From positions 1-55,743 of the forward strand of contig CAIYIS010000056.1 in NCBI GenBank assembly GCA_903926385.1: a stretch of 55,743 nucleotides of DNA, given 5' to 3'. This DNA comes from an uncultured Bacteroidota bacterium (GTDB taxonomy: Bacteria > Bacteroidota > Bacteroidia > 2-12-FULL-35-15). Below the pieces are notes generated by a model that saw only the letters and a list, made by a program, of their open reading frames with translations, was not told the DNA's origin and did no database searches. The position numbers were made by a program, and so were the translations under genes. Below are positions 1 through 7,453 of this stretch, piece after piece. The first letter of the stretch is position 1. Every line of letters begins with the position of its first letter.

Positions 1-279
1 ATTAAAAATTTAATAAAGTTATTTTCTTATTGAACGCAGTTTCCTCCTACTTATTAAGATGTATAATTTCTCAAAAAGGTTGCATTCTCAGAAAACATCT
101 TTTTTTATAACAGGTATCAATAATCTTTAAATTATTAGATAGTTTTTAGCTACTATAAAACCTTAATAAACAACAACTAAAATACAAAAATGAATCTTTA
201 ATGAAATTATTACTGATTGTCTTACAAAAAGATTCTGATATAAGTTTTTTTATTGAAATTTGTTCAGCTATGATAAAAA

Positions 280-307
280 AACACCACTCGATTTCTCGAA
301 TGGTGTT
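280..307 (-). terminator. Rho-independent terminator of the 344-1450 gene
   Basis: An 11-bp stem with one mismatch (arms 280-290 and 297-307, loop 291-296) is followed, read on the minus strand, by a run of seven T. It lies about 36 bases past the stop codon of the minus-strand gene ending at 344. The rest of 1-343 shows no gene or repeat that I can support. Confidence 0.75.
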
Positions 308-343
308 GATGATGCAAACCGCTATACCAAAGCAAAACTACTT

Positions 344-1450
344 TTACGACTTTGCAACCAACTTTTTCAAAAGTGTAATGACTTCATTTAGGTTGTCCGT
401 GTTTTCAATAATGACACTACAACTAGGTCCATTCCAAAACTTCTGTACTTTCTCGGTAAGTGTTTTTACAACATGATGCTTAATTACTTTTCTGGTTTCT
501 TTTTCGGGATTCACAAGTACAAGAGTAATTTTCTTTTTGCTGATATGAAAAAAAGCAAGATTTCTGTTTTTGCGGACAGAGATGTAATACTGTTTTGGAT
601 TAAATTCAATTGTTTCATCCTCTGTTAACAGTTCAGCTTTAATCAAACTGTAACTATCACGGATGCCATCAGACGAATTTTTAAAATGATCGTCTTCTGT
701 AGATTTAACAACTTTCACCTTAACTGTATCTTTTTCTTTATCAATATCATCAAAGTCAGGGGATAGGTAACAATAAGATTCTTTGTTTGCAGAGAATTTT
801 CTCAGTACCAAAGGCTTTACTCTTTTTCCCCATGTTTCACCGTAAACTTGAATTATTTCCGGTAGTTCCAAAATGGCACCATCTGTGATAAGTAACACAA
901 GAGGTGTGTTTAAAAGCATACGATTTACAAACAGCACTACTTCTTCTTCAGCAATGAAAGATTGCAGTTTCTTTTTCAAATGATGATTTTTACTGATTAT
1001 TTTGCACATTAGTTCAATTAGAGAAGACACCATCTCTTTATTGTTTCGTTGTGCGAAAAAACCAGTCATCCTTGGAAAAAGGAATCCAAAGAAATCTTGC
1101 TTTACAAGCATTGTTTCAATGAAGTAACATTTAGGTTTTCCTTGTTCATTTAAGTCAAACAGAATCGCATCAGGTTGATAACCTGAAAATTCAATGTTTG
1201 TTTTAACCTTTGTATCAATAAGCAGGGAATTGGCACCGAAAAGAACTTTCCCATTTTGCACTACAATCCTTTCTAATTGCAGTTTGAATTTAAACTTCCT
1301 CTCAATAGGTGTAATCAGATTTTCGTCTGGTTCAAAAGGGGCTTCTCTTGTGCGTAATTGAAGCGTTTTTTCATTAAGGATAAACGCTTTGTTTAAATCA
1401 ACTGTCGTATTCGGCAAATGATTTTTAATTTCTAATTCTGTTTTGTTCAT
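344..1450 (-). CDS. Hypothetical protein with C-terminal DUF5655-like domain
   Basis: A 368-aa cytoplasmic-looking protein without signal peptide or membrane segment. The last ~80 residues (a YISVRKNRN strand, then a helix with FWNGPS, then an IENTDNLNEV segment) resemble the DUF5655 family, which is often found at the C-terminus of restriction-endonuclease-like proteins. Residues ~95-115 contain a D-x-I-L-F-D strand followed about 15 residues later by an IET motif. This is compatible with a degenerate PD-(D/E)XK nuclease core, but that is inference. The gene lies in a probable integrative element beside a methylase-like gene and a TIR-domain operon, so a defence or DNA-modification role is plausible but unproven. 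It has its own terminator, and it shares a 30-base upstream motif with the next gene (1481-1512 versus 2363-2392). Confidence 0.7.
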   Translation of the reverse strand: MNKTELEIKNHLPNTTVDLNKAFILNEKTLQLRTREAPFEPDENLITPIERKFKFKLQLERIVVQNGKVLFGANSLLIDTKVKTNIEFSGYQPDAILFDLNEQGKPKCYFIETMLVKQDFFGFLFPRMTGFFAQRNNKEMVSSLIELMCKIISKNHHLKKKLQSFIAEEEVVLFVNRMLLNTPLVLLITDGAILELPEIIQVYGETWGKRVKPLVLRKFSANKESYCYLSPDFDDIDKEKDTVKVKVVKSTEDDHFKNSSDGIRDSYSLIKAELLTEDETIEFNPKQYYISVRKNRNLAFFHISKKKITLVLVNPEKETRKVIKHHVVKTLTEKVQKFWNGPSCSVIIENTDNLNEVITLLKKLVAKS

Positions 1451-1480
1451 GGTATATTATTTAATTGTTATGGAACTGTT

Positions 1481-1512
1481 TCCGATAGCAGTATAACTGG
1501 CGGAGAAATAAA
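1481..1512 (-). promoter_or_regulatory. Conserved upstream motif, copy 1
   Basis: This segment lies 31 bases upstream of the start of the 344-1450 gene. It matches 2363-2392, upstream of the methylase-like gene, at most positions (plus-strand cores TCCGATAGCAGTATA and TCCGATGGGAGTATA, both followed after a short gap by GAAATAAA). Two unrelated genes sharing such a block at a similar distance from the start suggests a common promoter or operator. It does not match the usual Bacteroidota promoter pattern. Confidence 0.45.
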
Positions 1513-1581
1513 CACAAGAGAAGAAAGTTGCTATTTATAGCTAGTAAAGGGCGAAATCGAAATGTCCCTATAGCTAATAAA

Positions 1582-1602
1582 AAAAGCCACAAAGTGGCTT
1601 TT
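1582..1602 (-). terminator. Rho-independent terminator of the methylase-like gene
   Basis: A perfect 9-bp stem (AAAAGCCAC / GTGGCTTTT) with a 3-base loop lies 8 bases past the stop codon at 1610, with T-rich sequence on the minus strand. Confidence 0.8.
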
Positions 1603-1609
1603 AATTAGA

Positions 1610-2341
1610 TTAGAATAACCGAAGCTGAGAATTAGTTTCAATTTCGGTCTTTTCTTGATGAGTTTCTGAAAAAGCAGTTTGATTCATTTGCCAGAGAACA
1701 GAATTTTCCTTCTCCCTAATTTTAAAAATTCCAAACGGTAAAAATGAAATTTTATACCCAAATGTGAAATCATCTGGCATTAAAGCATTAGCACAAATAA
1801 CTTCACCTTTTAAACCGTTCAAAAACAGATTTATTGCTGATATTTTCACGCAAAGCGGGTCAATGTCCACTCCGTAATAAAAATGTGGAATAATGGCATT
1901 TTTAGCCATTGCCATAAGCATACGACCACTACCACACGCAGGATCAAGTATTCTTAAATTCTTTGTTTCTTCACCACTTACTATTTGTCCCATAAAAGAA
2001 CAAATGTGAAATGGAGTGAAAAACTGCCCGTTTCTGCCGTGTGTAATTTCCTGTTGGAAGAACTCTCCCAACAAATCATTACCCTGTGAATTGTCTTTGT
2101 ATTTCTCCATGTAAAGCACTAACTCAGCCAATAATTCCGGCAAATGTTTTAAAGTATTATTAGCCTTGTAAGGCTCAATAGTACTCATGTATTCATCTTC
2201 ATAAAATGATTTGCCAGTACGTATATTTTGACTAAATGCACAAATACATACTGTTAAGAAATCCTCAAATACCCTTGCATAGTGAGAACCATAAGCTGCT
2301 TTTTCAAAAACAGCTTTAAAAGAACTGATTGTTTTTTCCAT
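1610..2341 (-). CDS. N6-adenine DNA methylase-like protein
   Basis: A 243-aa protein related to the catalytic domain of type I HsdM-like class I DNA methyltransferases. The run QFFTP at ~106-110 followed by helix ~111-120 is typical of the N6_Mtase family. Motif I DPACGSG is at 133-139 and a GVDIDP acidic loop is at 157-162, so S-adenosylmethionine binding looks intact. The catalytic motif IV (N/D-P-P-Y/F) is not visible where expected: after ANALMPDD (~184-191) the chain goes to a KISFLPFG segment. The protein is about half the length of a full HsdM. Family knowledge: short methylases of this kind occur on Bacteroidota conjugative and integrative elements, often of unknown activity. It may be an inactive or structurally divergent methylase. 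No HsdR or HsdS gene lies nearby. Confidence 0.8.
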   Translation of the reverse strand: MEKTISSFKAVFEKAAYGSHYARVFEDFLTVCICAFSQNIRTGKSFYEDEYMSTIEPYKANNTLKHLPELLAELVLYMEKYKDNSQGNDLLGEFFQQEITHGRNGQFFTPFHICSFMGQIVSGEETKNLRILDPACGSGRMLMAMAKNAIIPHFYYGVDIDPLCVKISAINLFLNGLKGEVICANALMPDDFTFGYKISFLPFGIFKIREKENSVLWQMNQTAFSETHQEKTEIETNSQLRLF

Positions 2342-2362
2342 CGTATAATGTTTTTAAATTTA

Positions 2363-2392
2363 TCCGATGGGAGTATAGCGTGGGGAAATAAA
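2363..2392 (-). promoter_or_regulatory. Conserved upstream motif, copy 2
   Basis: This segment lies 22 bases upstream of the methylase-like start codon and matches 1481-1512. See the entry there for the comparison. Confidence 0.45.
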
Positions 2393-2423
2393 TAAGGCAA
2401 TAGATGCTCCCTATTGCCTTATT
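2391..2423. terminator. Perfect hairpin downstream of the TIR-DeoR operon
   Basis: Arms AATAAGGCAATAG (2391-2403) and CTATTGCCTTATT (2411-2423) form a perfect 13-bp stem with a 7-base loop. It lies 75 bases past the stop of the minus-strand TIR gene and probably ends that operon. The T-tract on the minus strand is weak, so termination is inferred. It partly abuts the motif at 2363-2392. Confidence 0.6.
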
Positions 2424-2498
2424 ATTATATAACCATAGATTATTTGATTAGAACAATTTACAATCTATTATAAGATTTTATATCTTAATTTAGTTCAA

Positions 2499-3857
2499 TT
2501 AAGCAAAGATAATTTTAGTGCTAGTATTGGAAATTATTTTCTCTAGATTTGAAATAATTTCATCATCATCTCGAATTGTAATGATTTCAATGTTTTGCTC
2601 AAATGTAGCAAACATTTTTTGCTCTTTAATTTTGAACTTTGAAGGATCAGCAAGTATTAAATTTCTTTTTGAGAACTTAATAATATCTCCTTTGGTTTTT
2701 ACTTCATAATCATTATGTACGGCAAATCCTAAATCACGATATAATCCATTCGTACCAATAAAAGCAATATCTGCGTTTCCGAGAGGTTTTAAAATAAGTT
2801 CAAAATTATTAGGGGTATTCTCTTTGAATAATTTTTCATCATCAACAATTGCTAATGAGTTGGGGCGTATTCTTCCGCCAACAATGTAAACTTTAAAAAG
2901 ACTTGATTTGTCTTCGAGTCCCATTTCACTGGCTAAATTAAGAAGCTCCGTTGCAGCAGGAATAGAATTTGTCACAATAGTTAAATCTTCAAAAATCTTT
3001 GATTTTAATCCTATACAAATTTGTTTAGAGAGTTCCAATGTTGTAGAACCGGAATCCAGAACAATAGTATAACCGGATTCAATGAAGGAAACCGCCTTTT
3101 TTGCAATCCTTTTTTTAGTATCCGTAAAGAAAGCCGTCTTCCAAGCGTAATGTTCTTGTTTAACATAAATTTCTTCCCCATCATTAATCAAACCAGCCAA
3201 AAAACCTTGTTGTTGAAGTTTTGACAATAGAGTTAAAAACTCTTCAAAACCTATTAAATCAATTGATTTTTTATCTTTCAACATTTTAAATAAGTCAGCC
3301 AATTTAAGTGGTTCTTCTTTCCTGTATGGATAAACAAGTAAACGAATATCATCCGCTAATTTCGCTGTAAAACTTTCCGCATCCTTTAGTGTTTTTAGCT
3401 TTGGATCAAGCTTATCTTTGATTGAATAAGACTGATCTCTGCTTAACCATGCAAATAATTCTGAAATTAAATTATTAGCTAAATTTCTTACATTATTTTC
3501 TGAGAAGTCTTCACAAATTAAATGTTTTCTTCCTTTAATTCCTTCATGCTGAAAATTGTCCCATGCTTCTTTTTCTAAAACTATTGGTAACAAAAATGTT
3601 CTACCTATTTCTTTTTCATGATTCGTTGCCCAGTCAACTTCCTTTAAAACCCAAGGTGATTTAATTGCATAGCTGTCAATAAATATTATTACGAAATCAG
3701 TATTCGTTTCAATTGCGTCTTTAATAGATGTATCAAGATTGTCACCAATTAACAATTCTTTTTCATCAATCCATAAATTGATATGCTCTGGGAGGCATCT
3801 CTTGATTTCTCTTACCAAAGGCTTATGCCTGCTGTTATGACTTAGGAATATTTTCAT
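2499..3857 (-). CDS. TIR domain - winged helix-like - DeoR sensor domain fusion
   Basis: A 452-aa protein with three parts. Residues 1-~140 are a TIR domain: a FLSHNS start, a WIDE segment near 29-32, and S-P-W-x3-E at 67-73, where E73 aligns with the catalytic glutamate of NAD-cleaving TIR domains. Residues ~165-235 look like a winged helix-turn-helix. Residues ~240-445 are a complete DeoR-family effector-sensing (ISOCOT-fold) domain: DSGSTT 268-273, VTNS 295-298, IVGG 325-328, DIAFIGTNGL 363-372 and LADPSKF 402-408. DeoR sensor domains bind phosphorylated sugars, and TIR domains of defence proteins cleave NAD or make cyclic ADP-ribose signals. The fusion may therefore couple a small-molecule signal to NAD depletion or signalling (inference). 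It overlaps the upstream phosphatase gene by 4 bases, indicating translational coupling. No signal peptide or membrane segment is present. Confidence 0.88.
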   Translation of the reverse strand: MKIFLSHNSRHKPLVREIKRCLPEHINLWIDEKELLIGDNLDTSIKDAIETNTDFVIIFIDSYAIKSPWVLKEVDWATNHEKEIGRTFLLPIVLEKEAWDNFQHEGIKGRKHLICEDFSENNVRNLANNLISELFAWLSRDQSYSIKDKLDPKLKTLKDAESFTAKLADDIRLLVYPYRKEEPLKLADLFKMLKDKKSIDLIGFEEFLTLLSKLQQQGFLAGLINDGEEIYVKQEHYAWKTAFFTDTKKRIAKKAVSFIESGYTIVLDSGSTTLELSKQICIGLKSKIFEDLTIVTNSIPAATELLNLASEMGLEDKSSLFKVYIVGGRIRPNSLAIVDDEKLFKENTPNNFELILKPLGNADIAFIGTNGLYRDLGFAVHNDYEVKTKGDIIKFSKRNLILADPSKFKIKEQKMFATFEQNIEIITIRDDDEIISNLEKIISNTSTKIIFA

Positions 3858-4657
3858 TTGAAATACTTTTGAATTGTGTATGCTACTCCATCATTAATAT
3901 TGGATGGACAAATAAAATCAGCTACTCTCTTTATTTCGTCAGGCGAATTCTCAACTGCAACACCAATTCCAGCAAATTTTATCATTTCTATATCATTGTA
4001 ATTATCTCCAATGGCGATTGCATCGGCAAAGCTAAGATTATAAATTGATAAAATATTCTTTATGGCATTCCATTTATTCGACTTTATAGGGTTGATTTCT
4101 AAATAAGTATCTTTAGACCTGTACATACTAAGTTGATTTAAGTGATTTTCTTTCAAATAATTTTCCAACAAGTCAATCTTATTTTTGTCTCCCATTAACA
4201 TTATTTTATGCAGACCAAGATTTACAATCTTGTCCAAATTTAATTCGTTATAAACTTCCGGCATTGCTTTAGTATTTCTTATCTCTCTTTCTGCCCACAC
4301 ATCTTTTTTATTAATCATCCAATTATCTTCAACAAAAACACCAAAATGCAAATCGTGCAATTTTGCTGTTTCAAAAATATTCATGGAAATTTCTTTTTCA
4401 ATTCTTTTGTCTTGAAGTATAGTAAAATCATCTTTTCCCAAGGTTAAAGCACCGTTGTAGCAGATAATTTCATTAGATAAACCTAATTGCGATTGAAGTA
4501 TTCTCATTGACTTTGGCATACGTGCGGACACTAAAATAACAGGAATAGAATAATCTGAATATAGGCGACCTATTTGTTTAATGGTGTTTATTGATAACTC
4601 TCTGTTTTTATCCAAGAGTGTGCCGTCAATGTCGGTGAATAAAATTTTGGGTGTCAT
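3854..4657 (-). CDS. HAD-superfamily (Cof-type) phosphatase
   Basis: A 267-aa Cof/HAD-IIB phosphatase of normal length. Motif I is D9-x-D11-G-T, motif II is S44 (LVSAR), motif III is K195 (SNKW) and motif IV is GDNYND 217-222. Family members dephosphorylate small sugar phosphates, FMN, pyridoxal phosphate and similar metabolites. It is the first gene of a two-gene operon and overlaps the TIR-DeoR gene by ATGA. A plausible reading is that it makes or removes the phosphorylated ligand sensed by the DeoR domain, but this is inferred from context only. Its start is 100 bases from the divergent membrane-protein gene, so the two transcription units may share a control region. Confidence 0.88.
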   Translation of the reverse strand: MTPKILFTDIDGTLLDKNRELSINTIKQIGRLYSDYSIPVILVSARMPKSMRILQSQLGLSNEIICYNGALTLGKDDFTILQDKRIEKEISMNIFETAKLHDLHFGVFVEDNWMINKKDVWAEREIRNTKAMPEVYNELNLDKIVNLGLHKIMLMGDKNKIDLLENYLKENHLNQLSMYRSKDTYLEINPIKSNKWNAIKNILSIYNLSFADAIAIGDNYNDIEMIKFAGIGVAVENSPDEIKRVADFICPSNINDGVAYTIQKYFK

Positions 4658-4757
4658 TATTACAATAAATAAACTCCAAATATACTATTTTCAAACTTTA
4701 TTCATATAAGGATATTACTTCAATTGCAAATAATAAGGTAATTGATATAATTAGTAT

Positions 4758-5963
4758 ATGAGAAAAAATACCATTCAAAACTCATTAAATACTAACACTA
4801 AATACAAAGTTATTTATGGAGGGTGGTATCAACGAACAACCCTTCATTTAAGTGAGATATACAGCCTATTTATGCATGGCACTTCAAATTTGAATTTATC
4901 CAAGTCTGAGTTAAAAAGACTGCAAAAGGATTTACACTTGGTTGAAATCCATCGCGAATCAGGTTATTTTGAATACATAAAGGCAAAAACAATTTCAGGA
5001 ATTGAAATTCGTTATTATGAAGATGGTCTATATATTTTAGAGATTGCATCTGATAGTATTTTTACTGCACAAAAAACACTTGAAAAATATTTTGAAGATA
5101 ATCTCAATCCTGCAATAGCTTATATTTTTTCGTTAGGGGCACCAACTCCAAAAGTATTGGCAAATATTAAAACAAACCATCCTGTAGCGATAAGTGTTTT
5201 AAATGAAAATAATCAGGATTTCAATTTTGATGAATCAATTTTTGGAGAAACGTATAATAAAATTTCAAGTGGAGGTTTGACGGTTTACAAAACACCTCAA
5301 TATATTTTTGTTTCTGCACCAAAAGAACTTAACAAATACATTAATGATATTATTGAGATGCAGATATTTTTCAGAGAATTTAAAGATCAACTTGAAAAAT
5401 ATTTATATATCCATCGAACCATTTGGGAAGAAATTTCTAATATAAAGGAAGCAAAAATAATAATTGGAAAGGATGTTGATGGAATAAGAGGTAAACTAGA
5501 TGGATATCAGAAGACTATCAATCTTATCAGTAACCGAATAAACCAAATGAATTCATATATTACCACTCGTTCATCGATTGCCAAACATCTTGAAATTGAA
5601 AAAGAGTTGGTATCATTATTTGAATATAAATTTGAAACATTAACGGATACGCTGTCATATATTAAAGAGATTTGGAAAATGACAAATGATTATCTTTCAT
5701 CTGCAATTGGCAACCTTGTTGAAATCAAAAATCAAAGTACCAGTAATAATCTTAAATCTTTGCAAACAATTACAAGTATTGGAGTGATTTCTGGAATTCT
5801 TGGTTATTTGTCAGCTAATACAATTCCACATGTAAGCATTGCGGGAGCAATTTACTTTGTTATCTTATTTTGTTTAACATGGTTTATGAATTTCATAATA
5901 GTTAAAAAATATCAGAATAAAAAATACAGCTTAAAATTTGGAGACAGAGCGTCTGACCTTTAA
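4758..5963 (+). CDS. Hypothetical protein with coiled coil and two C-terminal membrane segments
   Basis: A 401-aa protein I cannot assign to a named family. Residues 1-~200 look like a soluble alpha/beta domain. Residues ~200-330 are long amphipathic helices. Two membrane segments follow at ~336-352 and ~358-383 with a short loop (ANTIPHVS) between them, and the tail is basic. Soluble domain, long helices and a C-terminal helical hairpin in the membrane resemble the topology of CorA/RMD1-like proteins, but no GMN motif is present. It is divergent from the TIR-DeoR/HAD operon with a 100-base gap and lies in a probable mobile element. It could be a membrane effector or partner of that operon (inference), or an independent gene. 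Confidence 0.7.
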   Translation: MRKNTIQNSLNTNTKYKVIYGGWYQRTTLHLSEIYSLFMHGTSNLNLSKSELKRLQKDLHLVEIHRESGYFEYIKAKTISGIEIRYYEDGLYILEIASDSIFTAQKTLEKYFEDNLNPAIAYIFSLGAPTPKVLANIKTNHPVAISVLNENNQDFNFDESIFGETYNKISSGGLTVYKTPQYIFVSAPKELNKYINDIIEMQIFFREFKDQLEKYLYIHRTIWEEISNIKEAKIIIGKDVDGIRGKLDGYQKTINLISNRINQMNSYITTRSSIAKHLEIEKELVSLFEYKFETLTDTLSYIKEIWKMTNDYLSSAIGNLVEIKNQSTSNNLKSLQTITSIGVISGILGYLSANTIPHVSIAGAIYFVILFCLTWFMNFIIVKKYQNKKYSLKFGDRASDL

Positions 5964-5975
5964 TTTAAGGGGAGC

Positions 5976-6842
5976 TTACTTTATCAATTCGATTTTCTTT
6001 GAATACTGAATAAGCAAGGAATTTGTATTTATCAAAGATTTACTTAAGTTGGTATAATCCGGATATTTCCTTTGTATTACTTGTGGAGAGAGGTTTGTAT
6101 TTTTAGGATTTTGTTTTTCATTATTCATCCAACTTCTAAATTTGGCTTGATGTTCAGTTAAATGTGGACGTAAGACATCATTTAATAATTTCAAGGACAA
6201 ATTAACACTTGAATTTGAATCGTCAGGTTTAAAATAATGTGCTGGTACCAATTTTAATTCTTCTCGTATAACACAGAAAAGTTTATACCAAGAATTGTAA
6301 ATCTCTTCTATTACGTCATTGTCTTCATCAATAGGGATTCCAGCTTTTCTTGTTATTAACTCAATATAAATTCGATTTGCAAATCTGTTAATTTCTGAAA
6401 CGTTAACATTTGTCATATCTGAGGTTTCAATTTCATCTGATACTTCTTTAATTGAATGCTCATCGTTCTTACTATTTTGAAAATCTTCTTTGATTTGTTT
6501 TGTGTTTTCAATTATCGCTTTCTCGTTAAAATTAAAATCTTTTAATACTTCATCCCAATTTTTTTTAAATCCAAAGTAACATAACAAATTACGAAGTTCT
6601 TTTATAGCTCCGTCATTTTCTTTTCCTAACGATGCCCATGCGTGCCGTAAAGTTCTTTCATCAGTCCCTCTATATCCCATGTATCTCAAATATAAAATGC
6701 GATCTAATTGTTTTAATTCTTCATCAATAAATTGTTGTAAAGGAGCAACTAAATCTTTGGGGGCAAAATAAGTACGTTTTTCAACAGGTTTACACTTCCG
6801 TTCTATTGCTTTAAGAATTTCTTCTGGAATAATTAATCTCAT
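5976..6842 (-). CDS. Hypothetical protein, unknown function
   Basis: A 288-aa soluble protein from the ATG at 6842, or 292 aa from 6854. The reading frame stays open to 7124, but that part is low-complexity, overlaps a probable small plus-strand gene and contains a palindrome, so I exclude it. The N-terminus (MRLIIPEEILKAI) and a mid-region SDEIE acidic stretch are visible. I see no catalytic motif, signal peptide or membrane segment. It is convergent with the membrane-protein gene (12-base gap), and its start faces the recombinase operon. It is element cargo of unknown role. Confidence 0.6.
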   Translation of the reverse strand: MRLIIPEEILKAIERKCKPVEKRTYFAPKDLVAPLQQFIDEELKQLDRILYLRYMGYRGTDERTLRHAWASLGKENDGAIKELRNLLCYFGFKKNWDEVLKDFNFNEKAIIENTKQIKEDFQNSKNDEHSIKEVSDEIETSDMTNVNVSEINRFANRIYIELITRKAGIPIDEDNDVIEEIYNSWYKLFCVIREELKLVPAHYFKPDDSNSSVNLSLKLLNDVLRPHLTEHQAKFRSWMNNEKQNPKNTNLSPQVIQRKYPDYTNLSKSLINTNSLLIQYSKKIELIK

Positions 6843-6866
6843 CTTTTTATACATTAAAAAAATTAA

Positions 6867-6884
6867 CGGCATGCCTGTATGCCG
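6867..6884. promoter_or_regulatory. Palindrome between divergent genes
   Basis: CGGCAT (6867-6872) and ATGCCG (6879-6884) form an inverted repeat with a 6-base spacer. It sits between the minus-strand 288-aa gene and the plus-strand recombinase operon. It could be an operator for an element-encoded regulator; no T-tract supports termination. Confidence 0.35.
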
Positions 6885-6960
6885 ACTTGAACTAATATTA
6901 GTTTGGAAATTTGCAGACGATAAGAACCTAATATTAACAAATACAAAAATATAAATAAGA

Positions 6961-7098
6961 ATGGAACTAAACCCTAAAACATTTAATAATACTTGTCGAG
7001 TAAGACACTTAGATTTGAATAAACTTTTAAAAGAATATTTTTCAGATGATGAGAAATTGAAAAAAACATTGAAAAAAGTAAACAAAAAGAAATTATAA
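6961..7098 (+). CDS. Small basic protein upstream of the recombinase genes
   Basis: A 45-aa reading frame from ATG at 6961 to TAA at 7098, ending 4 bases before the next start. The product is lysine-rich (26-45 alternates K and L), with a predicted C-terminal helix. Tight spacing with the 116-aa gene and the overlapping recombinase suggests one operon. Function is unknown; small basic proteins next to integrases are often excisionase-like or DNA-binding, which is inference. It could also be a chance frame. Confidence 0.5.
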   Translation: MELNPKTFNNTCRVRHLDLNKLLKEYFSDDEKLKKTLKKVNKKKL

Positions 7099-7102
7099 AA
7101 AA

Positions 7103-7453
7103 ATGATTGCTCGTATTTACACAAAACAACTTATTGAATTACTAAACTGCAAGGGTACTCGTGGAGTTAAAAACTGGTGTAAAAAAAATGATGTTGCTGT
7201 GTTAGCCGATATTGGCTCAAAGAAACTATATGTTATAAAAGCAGAATTTGAAGCAAAGTATGAAATTCAAGCTATAAGATATATTAAGCAAAAATACGGA
7301 GCTGATAAATTGGAGGAAATATTGAAAGGCGATATGCGGTTTATATATTTACAACAACAAATACAAAACAGAAAAACGAAAGAGTATAAACCTCAGGGAA
7401 CACACGAGAAACAATTCCTGTCAATATTGCTAAAAAACACCCCAGAGTTATGA
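7103..7453 (+). CDS. Hypothetical protein, possible DNA-binding/excisionase-like accessory
   Basis: A 116-aa soluble protein. The first ~55 residues (an IYTKQLIELLNCKG helix, a KNWCKKN helix, then ADIGSKKLYVIKAEFEA) fit a MerR/excisionase-like winged helix in which the strand pair reads out a key residue. The second half is basic and helical. It overlaps the tyrosine recombinase by 4 bases (ATGA), so the two are probably co-translated and functionally linked. Recombination-directionality factor is the leading guess, without a clear family match. Confidence 0.6.
   Translation: MIARIYTKQLIELLNCKGTRGVKNWCKKNDVAVLADIGSKKLYVIKAEFEAKYEIQAIRYIKQKYGADKLEEILKGDMRFIYLQQQIQNRKTKEYKPQGTHEKQFLSILLKNTPEL

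Noticed and set aside
6843-7124. N-terminal extension of the 288-aa minus-strand gene up to 7124
   Set aside because: The extra residues are Phe/Ser-rich low complexity, overlap the start of the plus-strand small genes and the palindrome at 6867-6884, and a purine-rich stretch precedes the ATG at 6842.
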